In this document: piece after piece, positions 1 to 8,336 of the stretch
Layout of the letters: every line of letters begins with the position of its first letter
How positions within the stretch are numbered: position 1 is the stretch's first letter
Assembly (NCBI GenBank): GCA_021325025.1
Contig: JAJPHZ010000039.1
Location: 1 to 64,000 of the forward strand
DNA: 64,000 nt
DNA from: Pseudomonadota bacterium
GTDB taxonomy: Bacteria; Desulfobacterota; Binatia; Binatales; Binataceae
Direction: 5' to 3'
Program-made: the position numbers and the translations under genes
Notes under the pieces: generated by a model
Database searches by the model: none
What the model was told of the DNA's origin: nothing
The model's input: only the letters and a program-made list of their open reading frames with translations

Positions 1-776
1 CACATCTCCTCGTTGCTGGTGAAGATGAAGCAGTAGTCGTCGTCGCCGCCGGGCGCGCACTTGTAGATGCCGTACACGCCCATCCCGGCGCCGCGATTGC
101 CGTTGCGCTTGACCGGCTTGTGCGTGATGTGTGTGCCCATCATCGGCACCCGCACGAAGTTAACGATCGCGTCCTGCATCGACACTTCGACCTTCTGCCC
201 TTTACCGGTGCGCAGGCGTTGGATGTAGGCGGCCAGAATGCCGAAGGCGGCGTGAACGCCGGTGCCGGTATCGCCGATCGTCGGTCCCGGCTTGAGCGGT
301 TCGGAGCCGGGGAAGCCGGTCAACGACATCGCGCCCCCGGTGGCCTGTGCGATCATGTCGAAGCTTTTGTATGGGCTGTAGGGTCCGTAGGTTCCGAATC
401 CCTTGATGGTGAGATAGATGAGCCTGGGATTGAGGGTGCGCAGGTAATCGTAGCCCAGCCCGAAGCTCTCCAGCGTGCCAAGAGAATAATTTTCCGTCAG
501 TATGTCGACCTTTTTGACCAGCTCCAGGAACATCGCCTTGCCGCGCTCGTCCTTCAGATTGAGCGTGATGCTGCGTTTGTTGGCGTTGAGCAGGATGAAG
601 TAGAAGGAATCCACCCCGGGCTTTTCACTGACCGACCATCGCCCCTGCTCGCCGTTGCCCGGGCTTTCGACCTTGATGACGTCGGCTCCCATCCATCCCA
701 ACAGCTCCGTGCACGAGGTGCCGGCCTCGAATTGAGTCAGGTCCAGAACCTTGACGCCTGCCAGGGCCTTATCCAT
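1..776 (-). CDS. CaiB/BaiF family III CoA transferase (3' part outside window)
   Basis: I translated this frame by hand because it runs off the left edge; 258 N-terminal residues are visible. It opens MDKALAGVKVLDLTQFEAG, followed by GADVIKVESPG and later NANKRSITLNLKD, all hallmarks of family III CoA transferases, which move CoA between acyl donors and carboxylic acids. The segment IGDTGTGVHAAFGILAA holds the Asp expected to form the acyl-anhydride intermediate (known from formyl-CoA transferase; inferred here). The start ATG has an AGGAGGATT-type ribosome site just upstream. It diverges from the MoxR gene across about 150 bp. The acyl substrate is unknown. Confidence 0.9.
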   Translation of the reverse strand, partial: MDKALAGVKVLDLTQFEAGTSCTELLGWMGADVIKVESPGNGEQGRWSVSEKPGVDSFYFILLNANKRSITLNLKDERGKAMFLELVKKVDILTENYSLGTLESFGLGYDYLRTLNPRLIYLTIKGFGTYGPYSPYKSFDMIAQATGGAMSLTGFPGSEPLKPGPTIGDTGTGVHAAFGILAAYIQRLRTGKGQKVEVSMQDAIVNFVRVPMMGTHITHKPVKRNGNRGAGMGVYGIYKCAPGGDDDYCFIFTSNEEM

Positions 777-928
777 GGAATCCTCCTGTCCTCTGTGCGC
801 CGAGATGGTTGTTTACCTGGCAGATTTGTAGCGCCTCAGCCATCGGGCGGCAAGCCGCCATAGGGCCGCGCGGCGGGCTGTGCTTTGAGCCGCGGCGCGG
901 CTCTGATAACCTTGGGTCTGAGGCAGCG

Positions 929-2059
929 ATGGTTGAAGCCTGGGGCAAGCTTGCCCGCATCCGCGACGAACTCAACGCCCGGTTCTTTGAACGCGGCGAG
1001 CTGATCGACGGCGCGCTGTGCGCGTTGTTGTCCGCCCATCACGTGCTGATCATCGGCCCGCCGGGGACCGCCAAGTCGATGCTGGCCGAGGAGCTGTGCC
1101 AGCGCATCGAGGGCGCCGAGTATTTCCAATGGCTGCTGACCCGCTTCACCACGCCCGAGGAGATTTTCGGCGCGGTCAGCCTCAAGGCGCTGGAGCAGGA
1201 CGATTACCGGCGCGTCACCACGCACAAGCTGCCCGAAGCCCACATCGCGTTTTTGGATGAAATCTTCAAGGCCAACTCTTCGATCCTCAACGCCCTGCTG
1301 ACGCTGATCAACGAGCGGCTGTTCCACAATGGCCGCGAGCGGATAAGCGTGCCGCTGATCACGCTGTTCGGCGCCTCCAACGAACTGCCCGACGAGGAGG
1401 AGCTGACCGCGCTGTACGACCGCTTTCTGCTGCGGTTTGTCGCCGAATACATCAGCGAAGACTTCCGCTTCCTCAAGATGCTGGAAGCGCCGCGCCCGGC
1501 GCAGCGCACGCGGCTGGGCTTTGAGGAGTTGGCCGGGCTGCGGCGGGCTGCGGCGGCGATTCCGGTGTCGGGGGCGGTGCTGCGCACGATCGCCGACATC
1601 CGGCGTGAATTGGGCCGCCAGCAGATCGTCGCCTCGGACCGGCGCTACCGGATGGCGCTGGATTTGCTGCGCGCCCACGCCCTGCTGATGCAGCGCAGCC
1701 AGGTCACCGAAGACGACCTGCTCTTTCTGCAGCACGTGCTGTGGAGAGATCCCGAGGAGCGCGCCAAGGTGCGCGACACCATCCAGCACCTCATCAAGGG
1801 CTACGAGGAGGAGGCGCGCGAGCTGCTGATCCAGACCCAGGAGTTGCAGGAATACGCGGCGCGCCAATGGGAAAGCGAAGAGATGCGCAAGCGTGCGATC
1901 TTCGAGGCGCACACCAAGATCGGCAACATCTTAAGCCGCTTCGACGCGCTGGTGCGCGACGCCACCGAGAGCGGGCGTCCCCTGGAAGCGGTCGAGAACA
2001 TGCGCAGCCAGGCCCGCCAGATCCAGGAATCGATTCGGCGCAACATCCTGCAAATCTGA
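929..2059 (+). CDS. MoxR-family AAA+ ATPase (RavA-like)
   Basis: This is a 376-residue AAA+ ATPase. Walker A is GPPGTAKS (residues 43-50), Walker B lies in AHIAFLDEIF (about 104-113), and a sensor-1 type segment LFGASNELPD follows. MoxR proteins act as chaperone-like ATPases, normally with a von Willebrand factor A protein that assembles metal centres or complexes. No VWA partner gene is visible here; the next gene, 2 bp downstream, is recO. The frame is open to 809, but I chose ATG 929 because the family similarity begins there and the upstream residues look like translated leader. The 887-903 stretch just ahead is a perfect 8-bp-arm palindrome. Family call is firm; the client complex is unknown. 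Confidence 0.9.
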   Translation: MVEAWGKLARIRDELNARFFERGELIDGALCALLSAHHVLIIGPPGTAKSMLAEELCQRIEGAEYFQWLLTRFTTPEEIFGAVSLKALEQDDYRRVTTHKLPEAHIAFLDEIFKANSSILNALLTLINERLFHNGRERISVPLITLFGASNELPDEEELTALYDRFLLRFVAEYISEDFRFLKMLEAPRPAQRTRLGFEELAGLRRAAAAIPVSGAVLRTIADIRRELGRQQIVASDRRYRMALDLLRAHALLMQRSQVTEDDLLFLQHVLWRDPEERAKVRDTIQHLIKGYEEEARELLIQTQELQEYAARQWESEEMRKRAIFEAHTKIGNILSRFDALVRDATESGRPLEAVENMRSQARQIQESIRRNILQI

Positions 2060-2061
2060 TC

Positions 2062-2814
2062 ATGCCGGCCGAGGAATGCAGCGCTGCGATCGTGCTGCGT
2101 ACGCGCGACTACTCCGAGTCCGATCGCATCGTCACGCTGCTCACCTTGGAGGCGGGCAAACTGGGCGGCATCGCCAAGGGCGCCAAGCAGTCGCGCCGGC
2201 GCTTTGAGCGCAAGCTGGAAGTCTTCTCGCACGTGATGGTGTACTTCCGCCGCCGGCCGCACGGCGAGCTGGTTTTCATCACCAAGGCCGAAGCGGGCGA
2301 CTTGCCGCCCTTCGACCTGACCGACGACATCGGCAAGATCGCATTGGGCAGCTACATGGTGGAACTGGCCGACGCGCTAAGCCGGGAAGAGGCGGAGAGC
2401 GCACAGGCCTACCGCATCCTGGCCGCGTCGCTGGGCGCGGTCGCGCGCCATGGCGCGGGCCGCGCGCTGCGCCAGGCCTTCGAGTTGAATCTGCTGCGCT
2501 GGGCCGGGTATCAGCTCGAATTTCGCCGATGCCAGGTGTGCGGGCGCTCGCCCGAAAACGCCACTTCCTTCGTCTTCATCCCCTCCCACGGCGGCATCGT
2601 CTGTCAGCATTGCCGCGCCGGTGCCAGCGACACCTTCATCGGGCTGACCGCGTCCAGCGTGGCTGCCCTAGCGCATCTGGGGTCGGTCCCGTTGGAAGAA
2701 GCGGTCAGCGCGCCAAGCGCAGGCCGCGACGCCGAAGCGGCGCTCGCCCGCTTTATGGCCACGATACTGGATCGCAGGCTGCGGTCGGTCGAGTTCCTGC
2801 ATCGTTTCTTGTAA
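2062..2814 (+). CDS. recO: DNA repair protein RecO
   Basis: RecO is a 250-residue recombination mediator that helps load RecA on SSB-coated gapped DNA with RecR/RecF. The N-terminus (AIVLRTRDYSESDRIVTLLT) is the typical OB-fold start, followed by GKLGGIAKGAKQSRRRF. A four-cysteine zinc finger is visible at C157/C160 and C181/C184 (CQVC, CQHC). The frame is open further upstream inside moxR, but ATG 2062, 2 bp after the moxR stop, gives the family-standard N-terminus, so the two genes are probably co-transcribed. Length is normal for RecO. Confidence 0.95.
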   Translation: MPAEECSAAIVLRTRDYSESDRIVTLLTLEAGKLGGIAKGAKQSRRRFERKLEVFSHVMVYFRRRPHGELVFITKAEAGDLPPFDLTDDIGKIALGSYMVELADALSREEAESAQAYRILAASLGAVARHGAGRALRQAFELNLLRWAGYQLEFRRCQVCGRSPENATSFVFIPSHGGIVCQHCRAGASDTFIGLTASSVAALAHLGSVPLEEAVSAPSAGRDAEAALARFMATILDRRLRSVEFLHRFL

Positions 2815-2930
2815 CGCGAGCGGGCGCGCCCTTAAGCGAAACGGCCTGGAGGCCGGCGCTGCGGCGGACGTCGCGTAGCGCCGGGCGCTGTGCCGGTTTC
2901 CTTACTCCGGATATCGCGGGGCGCGCGCGA

Positions 2931-4118
2931 TTATGCCGGCGCCGCCGCGCTCGCGCCGTGGCCGGCGGCGGTGCGGCGCTCGAAATGCGGAATCACGTAC
3001 TTGCCGAACAGCCGGATCGACTCCATCGTCCGCTCGTGCGGCACGCGGCCCATCTCCATGAAGCACAGCATCAGGTCGACGCCCAGCGCCTCGAACTTCT
3101 CCAGCACCTTGATGCAATTGTCGGGATTGCCGGCGCACAGCAGGCCCATGTTGAGCAGGTTTTTGGGTTTCATCGCCTCCTGCGCCGTTTTTTCGTCGGC
3201 GTCCACCCCGAACAGCAGCGCTTCGGGCGCGCGCACCGCAGCGTACTTGTAGCTCTCCACGTTGGCGAATAGCTCATGGCGCTGGCGCTCGAAGACGTTC
3301 ATCCAGTACGGGCTCTGGCCGCGCTGCACGCCCATGTACCAATGCATCCCTTCGCCCGCCATCTCCACGGTCTCGTCGTTGCGCTCGCCGCACAGCGTCA
3401 TCAGGAAGACTGCAATCTGGTTGTTGACCCGCGCCACCACCGGCTTTGTGGGCGTCTTGATCATCTGGCGGTAGTTGTGGATGCGCTCGGCCAGCGTTTG
3501 GGCCTGCGCGATGTTGAACGACAGCACGCCCAGCCCGTGGTCGGCCGCGATATAGAAACTTTCGGGCGACGAGCACGCCATCCAGAACGGCGGATGCGGC
3601 TTTTGCAGCGGCTTGGGCAGGACGTTGCGATTCTCGCCGATCGTGAAGTACCTGCCCTTGTAGCCGGGAAAACGGTCGGTGGCCATGAGCTGGGGAATGA
3701 CCTCCAGCGCTTCTTCCATCATCGGCCGCGTGTCGTTGGGGTCGATACCGAAGCCGCCCATCTCGGTCAGCGTCACCGAGCGCGCGAATCCGACATCGAG
3801 ACGTCCGCCGCTTAAGATGTCGAGCGTGGCGATGCGCTCCGCGACGCGCACCGGATGATTGTAGGGTTGGGGCAGCAGGATCGCGCCGTGGCCGAAGCGG
3901 ATGCGCTGCGTGCGCTGGGTGGCGGCGGCAAACACCAGTTCGGGCGACGAACAGTGGGACAGCTCTTCGAGCCCGTGATGCTCGACGGCGAAGACGTGCG
4001 AGAAGCCCATCTCGTCGGCGAGCTGGATCTGCTCCATCACCTCCTTGAACTTCTCCGCCTCGCGCCCCTCATGCCACGGCTTGGGCATCTCGATTTCGTA
4101 CATCAGTCCGATTTTCAT
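2931..4118 (-). CDS. Luciferase-like monooxygenase family (LLM) flavin oxidoreductase
   Basis: This 395-residue protein has bacterial-luciferase-family features: MKIGLMYEIEMP at the start, AVEHHGLEE, LLPQPYNHPVRVAERIATLD, a GRLDVGFARS loop and the NVLPKPLQKPHPPFWMACSS segment. The family uses FMN or F420 to oxygenate or reduce hydrophobic substrates in a TIM barrel. It is the last gene of a leftward run after an aldehyde dehydrogenase and a thiolase-like gene, suggesting work on aldehyde or acyl-CoA intermediates. The C-terminus ends in a short Ala-rich tail. It resembles the protein at 56540-57790. Whether FMN or F420 is used cannot be decided. Confidence 0.9.
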   Translation of the reverse strand: MKIGLMYEIEMPKPWHEGREAEKFKEVMEQIQLADEMGFSHVFAVEHHGLEELSHCSSPELVFAAATQRTQRIRFGHGAILLPQPYNHPVRVAERIATLDILSGGRLDVGFARSVTLTEMGGFGIDPNDTRPMMEEALEVIPQLMATDRFPGYKGRYFTIGENRNVLPKPLQKPHPPFWMACSSPESFYIAADHGLGVLSFNIAQAQTLAERIHNYRQMIKTPTKPVVARVNNQIAVFLMTLCGERNDETVEMAGEGMHWYMGVQRGQSPYWMNVFERQRHELFANVESYKYAAVRAPEALLFGVDADEKTAQEAMKPKNLLNMGLLCAGNPDNCIKVLEKFEALGVDLMLCFMEMGRVPHERTMESIRLFGKYVIPHFERRTAAGHGASAAAPA

Positions 4119-4272
4119 GCGCCTGCGCTCCTGAACGCTCGATTAGTTCCCTGCGTCTGCTTTTAGCTTTCCTCCCTGTGGGTGTCCACAGGACCGAAGG
4201 GCGCAGCAGGGCGTACCTCTGCCGGTCATTGCGCGCGTGCCGAAAAAGACGCGGCTGGCCGCGCCCGCAGTT

Positions 4273-5505
4273 TTACATCGACCTCAAAATGAGCGAGCTG
4301 CCGCCGGTTTCGGTACGCCAGCCGATACAGGCTGCGATGCGGGCGTTGCGTACCTGGCGGCATCCGCGCTGGCGGTCGAAGGTATGCTTGCCCTCGGCCC
4401 AGCGGGGACAGGCGTCGTCGGCGCGATGGCGCAGTTGGCGGACGTTTTCGGCCACCAGATTGATTCCGTGCGTATAGCCTTCTGAAAGATGCCCGCCCCC
4501 GGTGTTGCACGGCAGTTCGTGATCGATTTGCAGCCGGCCGCCTTTGACGAACTCCGCCGCCTCGCCGCGGCCGCAAAAGCCGTAAGCTTCCAGTTGGATC
4601 AGCGTGGTGAAGGTGAACGCGTCGTAGCACGAAATCAGATCGATATCCTTGTGCGTGATGCCGGCCATCCCCAGCATCCGCTGGCGCGCGTAGCTGCCGC
4701 CCTGGTAATGGATTTCCGGGCGCGAGTAGTTGTAGGCTGGAGCGGGCGAGAACGTGCGCGCGGTGCCGCCCATGATAAACACCGGCGGCTGTTTCAGGTC
4801 GTAGGCCCGCTCGCGACTGGTCACGATCAGCGCGCTGGCGACGTCGGTCTCAAGGCAGCAGTCGAGCAGACGGAACGGCTTGGCGACCCATCGCGAGCGG
4901 TGATGGTCCTCGATCGTGATCGGCGTGCGCATCAGCGCCTTGGGGTTGAGGCTGGCATGGTAGCGATGGGCGACCGCGATTTCGGCGAAGCAGTCGGTGG
5001 TGGCGCCGAAGTCGCGCAGGTAGCGCATCGCCGACATCGCGAACAGCTGCGCCGGCGAGGTCCAGCCGTTGACCACCATGAACTGCCCCTCGCCGGCTGC
5101 GGGTGTCGCAGGCACCGGTCCGCCCGGCGCCTGACCGCCGTAGCGCCGCCCCGACCGTCCGTTCATCGAACGGAACACCACGACGTTCTTGCAGTAACCG
5201 CCCTCGATCAGCCCCACCGCATGTGCGATCAGCATCTCGGTTGCGGAGCCGCCGCCCAGCATCTCGGTGGCGTAGTTCAGTCGCAGGCCCATCGCGCTGG
5301 CGATATGTGCCGCCGTGGTCGAATCGCCCCCGGCTCCGCCCTGATAGCTGGTCATGCCGTCGATCTCTTCAGGCAGCAGCCCGGCGTCGTCGATCGCGTT
5401 GCGAATCGCCTCGCACGCCATCGACAACGTGGTCCGATTGGAGGGCCGCATAAACGGCGTCTGCCCCAGGCCAACGATACAGTACTTGTCGCTAAGAGAA
5501 CCCAT
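4273..5505 (-). CDS. Thiolase-fold protein, lipid-transfer/SCP-x type, no nucleophilic Cys seen
   Basis: This 410-residue protein is similar to the SCP-x/lipid-transfer thiolases (DKYCIVGLGQTPF, AIDDAGLLPEEIDGM, TPITIEDHHRSRWVAKPFRL, IDLISCYDAFTFTTLIQLE, CNTGGGHLSEGYTHG). At the position of the classical thiolase nucleophile the sequence reads LGGGSATEM, with Gly instead of Cys, so it may not be a standard ketoacyl-CoA thiolase. The C-terminal part (CPRWAEGKHTFDRQRG) continues to a normal-looking LILR ending, so I see no truncation. It lies between an aldehyde dehydrogenase and a luciferase-like gene on the same strand. No DUF35 partner is adjacent, unlike the two other thiolase-fold genes in the window. 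Confidence 0.88.
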   Translation of the reverse strand: MGSLSDKYCIVGLGQTPFMRPSNRTTLSMACEAIRNAIDDAGLLPEEIDGMTSYQGGAGGDSTTAAHIASAMGLRLNYATEMLGGGSATEMLIAHAVGLIEGGYCKNVVVFRSMNGRSGRRYGGQAPGGPVPATPAAGEGQFMVVNGWTSPAQLFAMSAMRYLRDFGATTDCFAEIAVAHRYHASLNPKALMRTPITIEDHHRSRWVAKPFRLLDCCLETDVASALIVTSRERAYDLKQPPVFIMGGTARTFSPAPAYNYSRPEIHYQGGSYARQRMLGMAGITHKDIDLISCYDAFTFTTLIQLEAYGFCGRGEAAEFVKGGRLQIDHELPCNTGGGHLSEGYTHGINLVAENVRQLRHRADDACPRWAEGKHTFDRQRGCRQVRNARIAACIGWRTETGGSSLILRSM

Positions 5506-5605
5506 CGGCTTTGTCCGGGCGTTTTGAATACCTGAAGCGAGATCAAGATGAAAGTTTGGTGAAAAGCGGCGGGCGCCGCTGCGGCAAGGGCACCCGCCCC
5601 AAAGG

Positions 5606-7108
5606 CTAAAGCTTGACGAATACCGACTTGATTTCGGTGTACAGCTCGATGGCGTATTTGCCCAGTTCGCGGCCGAAGCCTGATTGCTTGTAGCCGCCGA
5701 ACGGGGAGATCGGATCGAGCAGTCCGTAGCAGTTGACCCACACCGTGCCGGCCTTCAGCTTGCGCGCGACGGCATGGGCGCGGCTGATGTCGCGGGTCCA
5801 CACGGCGGCGGCCAGGCCGTAAGTGGTGTCGTTGCCCTGGAAGACGGCGTCGTTTTCGTCCTTGAAAGGGATCGTGGCCGCGACCGGGCCGAAGATTTCC
5901 TCGCGTGCGATGCGCATGGCGTTGTTGACGTCGGCAAACACCGTGGGCTTGACGAAGTAGCCCTTGCCCACACCCAGTCTGTCGCCACCCGCCTTGACCC
6001 TGGCACCCTCTTTTTTGCCGATATCCAAATAGCCGGTCACGCGGTCGAATTGCTCTTTGGACACCAGCGGTCCGACGCGTGTGGAGGTATCCAGCGGGTC
6101 GCCGATTTTCATGTTCTGGGCGAGCTGGCTTAGCTGGTCGGTGAACTGCTCGTACTTCTCCTGCTGCACGAACACGCGCGTGCCGGCGCAGCACACCTGT
6201 CCCTGGTTGAGGAACACGCCCATCAGCGCACCGAACGCCGCCGATTTCATGTCGGCGTCGGGGAAGATGATGTTGGGCGACTTGCCGCCCAACTCCAGCG
6301 ACACGCGCTTGAGATTACCCGAGGCGGCCTTCATGATCTCGCGCCCGACCTCGGTGGAGCCGGTGAACGCGACCTTGTCGATTCCCGGATGAGCCGCGAT
6401 AGCACTGCCCGCACCCGGACCGAAGCCGGGCAGGATGTTGACCACGCCGTCGGGCACCCCCGCCTCCATCATCAGCTCGCCCAGCCGCAGTGCCGTAAGC
6501 GGTGTCTGCTCGGCGGGCTTGAGGATCGAAACGTTGCCGCAGGCCAGCGCCGGCGCCAGCTTCCATGACGCCATCAGCAGCGGGAAATTCCACGGGATGA
6601 TCTGGCCGCACACGCCCACCGGTTCGCGCAGCGTGTAGCTGAACATGTCGGGCGCAGACGGATTGGTTTCGCCGTAAATCTTGGTGACCCATCCGGCGTA
6701 ATAGCGGAAGGTCTCCGCCGCCATCGGGATGTCGATGTTCTTCGACTCGTTGATCGCTTTGCCGTTGTCCAGGGTTTCGAGCTGGGCCAGTTCGGCGGCG
6801 TTGGCTTCGATCAGCTCCGCGACCCTGAAGAGCAGGCGCGCGCGGTCGGCCGGACGCATCGCGGGCCATTTGCTCTCTTCAAAGGCGCGGCGTGCGGCCT
6901 TGACCGCCTCCTCGACGTCGGCCTGATCCGCCTCGGCCACGTTGGCCAACACTTCTTCGGTGGCGGGGTTGATGGTCTGGAAGGTCTTGCCTGACTTGGC
7001 CGCCACCCATTTGCCGCCGATCAGCAAAAGCTTCGGCGCTTTGATGAATTCCGATACTTTGGGACTGATTTTCGCGGTGGCGCTCTCCGCACCCGGTGCT
7101 GCACCCAT
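5606..7108 (-). CDS. NAD(P)-dependent aldehyde dehydrogenase
   Basis: This 500-residue ALDH oxidises aldehydes to acids. Visible signatures are IIPWNFPLLMASWKLAPALA, the FTGSTEVG cofactor loop, the catalytic Glu motif LELGGKSPN and the catalytic Cys motif NQGQVCCAGTR, then EEIFGPV and SPFGGYKQSGFGRE near the C-terminus. I chose ATG 7108 because a GGGAGGA ribosome site lies about 8 bases upstream; the frame is open to 7156. It is divergent from the metallo-beta-lactamase gene at 7274 across about 165 bp that should hold both promoters, and it leads a probable leftward unit with the thiolase-like and luciferase-like genes. Confidence 0.95.
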   Translation of the reverse strand: MGAAPGAESATAKISPKVSEFIKAPKLLLIGGKWVAAKSGKTFQTINPATEEVLANVAEADQADVEEAVKAARRAFEESKWPAMRPADRARLLFRVAELIEANAAELAQLETLDNGKAINESKNIDIPMAAETFRYYAGWVTKIYGETNPSAPDMFSYTLREPVGVCGQIIPWNFPLLMASWKLAPALACGNVSILKPAEQTPLTALRLGELMMEAGVPDGVVNILPGFGPGAGSAIAAHPGIDKVAFTGSTEVGREIMKAASGNLKRVSLELGGKSPNIIFPDADMKSAAFGALMGVFLNQGQVCCAGTRVFVQQEKYEQFTDQLSQLAQNMKIGDPLDTSTRVGPLVSKEQFDRVTGYLDIGKKEGARVKAGGDRLGVGKGYFVKPTVFADVNNAMRIAREEIFGPVAATIPFKDENDAVFQGNDTTYGLAAAVWTRDISRAHAVARKLKAGTVWVNCYGLLDPISPFGGYKQSGFGRELGKYAIELYTEIKSVFVKL

Positions 7109-7273
7109 CGGTTGATTCCTCCCTGTCAATGCTTCACGCTGCTCCCAGCGTTGCACGGAACCCGGCGGCCAGCCAATAGCATCGCAAGGCCTGGTTGATC
7201 AGGCCGATCTTTTACGCTAACGGACGCAGATGCGGTGCGGCGATCAACCGCCGGTCCATCAGGAGCATGCGCG

Positions 7274-8125
7274 ATGAGCGAATGGCGGATTGGAGACCTC
7301 AAGGTAGTCAAGGTGTTGGAGCACGAGGATTTTTGGAAGGGCCACGTCATCGCGCCGATGATGACCGCGGAGAACATCCTCAAGGAAGCCGACTGGCTGG
7401 TGCCGCGCTTTGCCAACGAGGAGGGGCGCATCCGCATCAGCTTCCACAGCCTGATCGTGGAATCGGGCGGACTGCGCATCCTGATCGACACCTGCGTGGG
7501 CGACGACAAGCAACGGAATTTTCCGCGCTGGAACCTGCGCCACTCCACCTATCTGTCGGACCTGGAGAAGGCCGGTTATCCGCGCGAGTCGATCGATCGC
7601 GTCATTTGCACCCATCTGCATATCGACCACGTGGGATGGAACGCGATGCTGCACAACGGGCGCTGGGTGCCGACCTTCCCCAATGCGCGCTACCTGTTGA
7701 GCCGGCGCGAATGGGAGCACTGGTCGCAAAGCCCCGACGCCGAGATCCAGCGCATCATGGACGACTCGGTGCGGCCGGTGATCGATGCCGGACTGGTCGA
7801 CTGGATCGAGGGCGGCCACAAAGTGACCGACGAAGTCGCCACCGAATTCACGCCCGGCCACAGTCCGGGCCACATGGCAGTACGCATCCGCTCACGCGGG
7901 CAAGAGGGTGTGGTGACGGGCGACCTGATCCACCATCCGATCCAATGCGGACATCCCGAATGGAATTCCGCGGTCGACTTCGACCCCGCTCAGGCTTGCG
8001 CCACCCGGCGCGGCTTTCTGGCGCGATGCGCTGAGGAGCGCACCACGTTTTTCGGCACGCACTTCGCCTCTCCCACCGCCGGGCGCATCGTCAAGCGCGG
8101 CGACGCCTTCCGCTTCGAGGGCTGA
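7274..8125 (+). CDS. Metallo-beta-lactamase fold hydrolase
   Basis: This 283-residue protein carries the zinc motif THLHIDHVGW (H114, H116, D118, H119), with downstream metal ligands likely in TPGHSPGH, TGDLIHHP and GTHFASP. The family covers lactonases, thioesterases and related hydrolases; the layout resembles quorum-lactonase-like or thioesterase-like members, but I cannot choose. ATG 7274 has CAGGAG about 9 bases upstream; an in-frame ATG at 7235 has weaker support. It diverges from the aldehyde dehydrogenase gene and stands alone on the + strand. Confidence 0.92.
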   Translation: MSEWRIGDLKVVKVLEHEDFWKGHVIAPMMTAENILKEADWLVPRFANEEGRIRISFHSLIVESGGLRILIDTCVGDDKQRNFPRWNLRHSTYLSDLEKAGYPRESIDRVICTHLHIDHVGWNAMLHNGRWVPTFPNARYLLSRREWEHWSQSPDAEIQRIMDDSVRPVIDAGLVDWIEGGHKVTDEVATEFTPGHSPGHMAVRIRSRGQEGVVTGDLIHHPIQCGHPEWNSAVDFDPAQACATRRGFLARCAEERTTFFGTHFASPTAGRIVKRGDAFRFEG

Positions 8126-8197
8126 AACCGGCGCGGCCCGCCAGCCGCCGCGTAACATCGCGGGATGGCGTGGGATGTAGGAAATTTTGCTTACTGG

Positions 8198-8221
8198 CGA
8201 AAATTAGTCCTAAAATTTTCG
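8198..8221. promoter_or_regulatory. AT-rich upstream region with 8-bp inverted repeat
   Basis: CGAAAATT and AATTTTCG form perfect 8-bp arms separated by AGTCCTAA, inside an AT-rich island (about 8175-8275) in otherwise high-GC DNA. It lies 116 bp before the start of the large lipoprotein gene, and TATATT/TATATA hexamers follow at 8254-8270. An operator next to a promoter is the simplest reading, but no regulator can be named. Confidence 0.4.
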
Positions 8222-8336
8222 ATTCCCCACTCAAAGCCTGGATTTCGGGATTATATTGCTTTATATACCTAGTTGCGGATTAAAGCGCCGCGCGTGGGCA
8301 GGCGCCTACTTCAAGGCGTGCGGCAGCGGGGAAGCA

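Noticed and set aside
836-1912. Long open frame opposite moxR
   Set aside because: The plus strand has intact AAA+ motifs; the antisense frame is only a GC-driven shadow.
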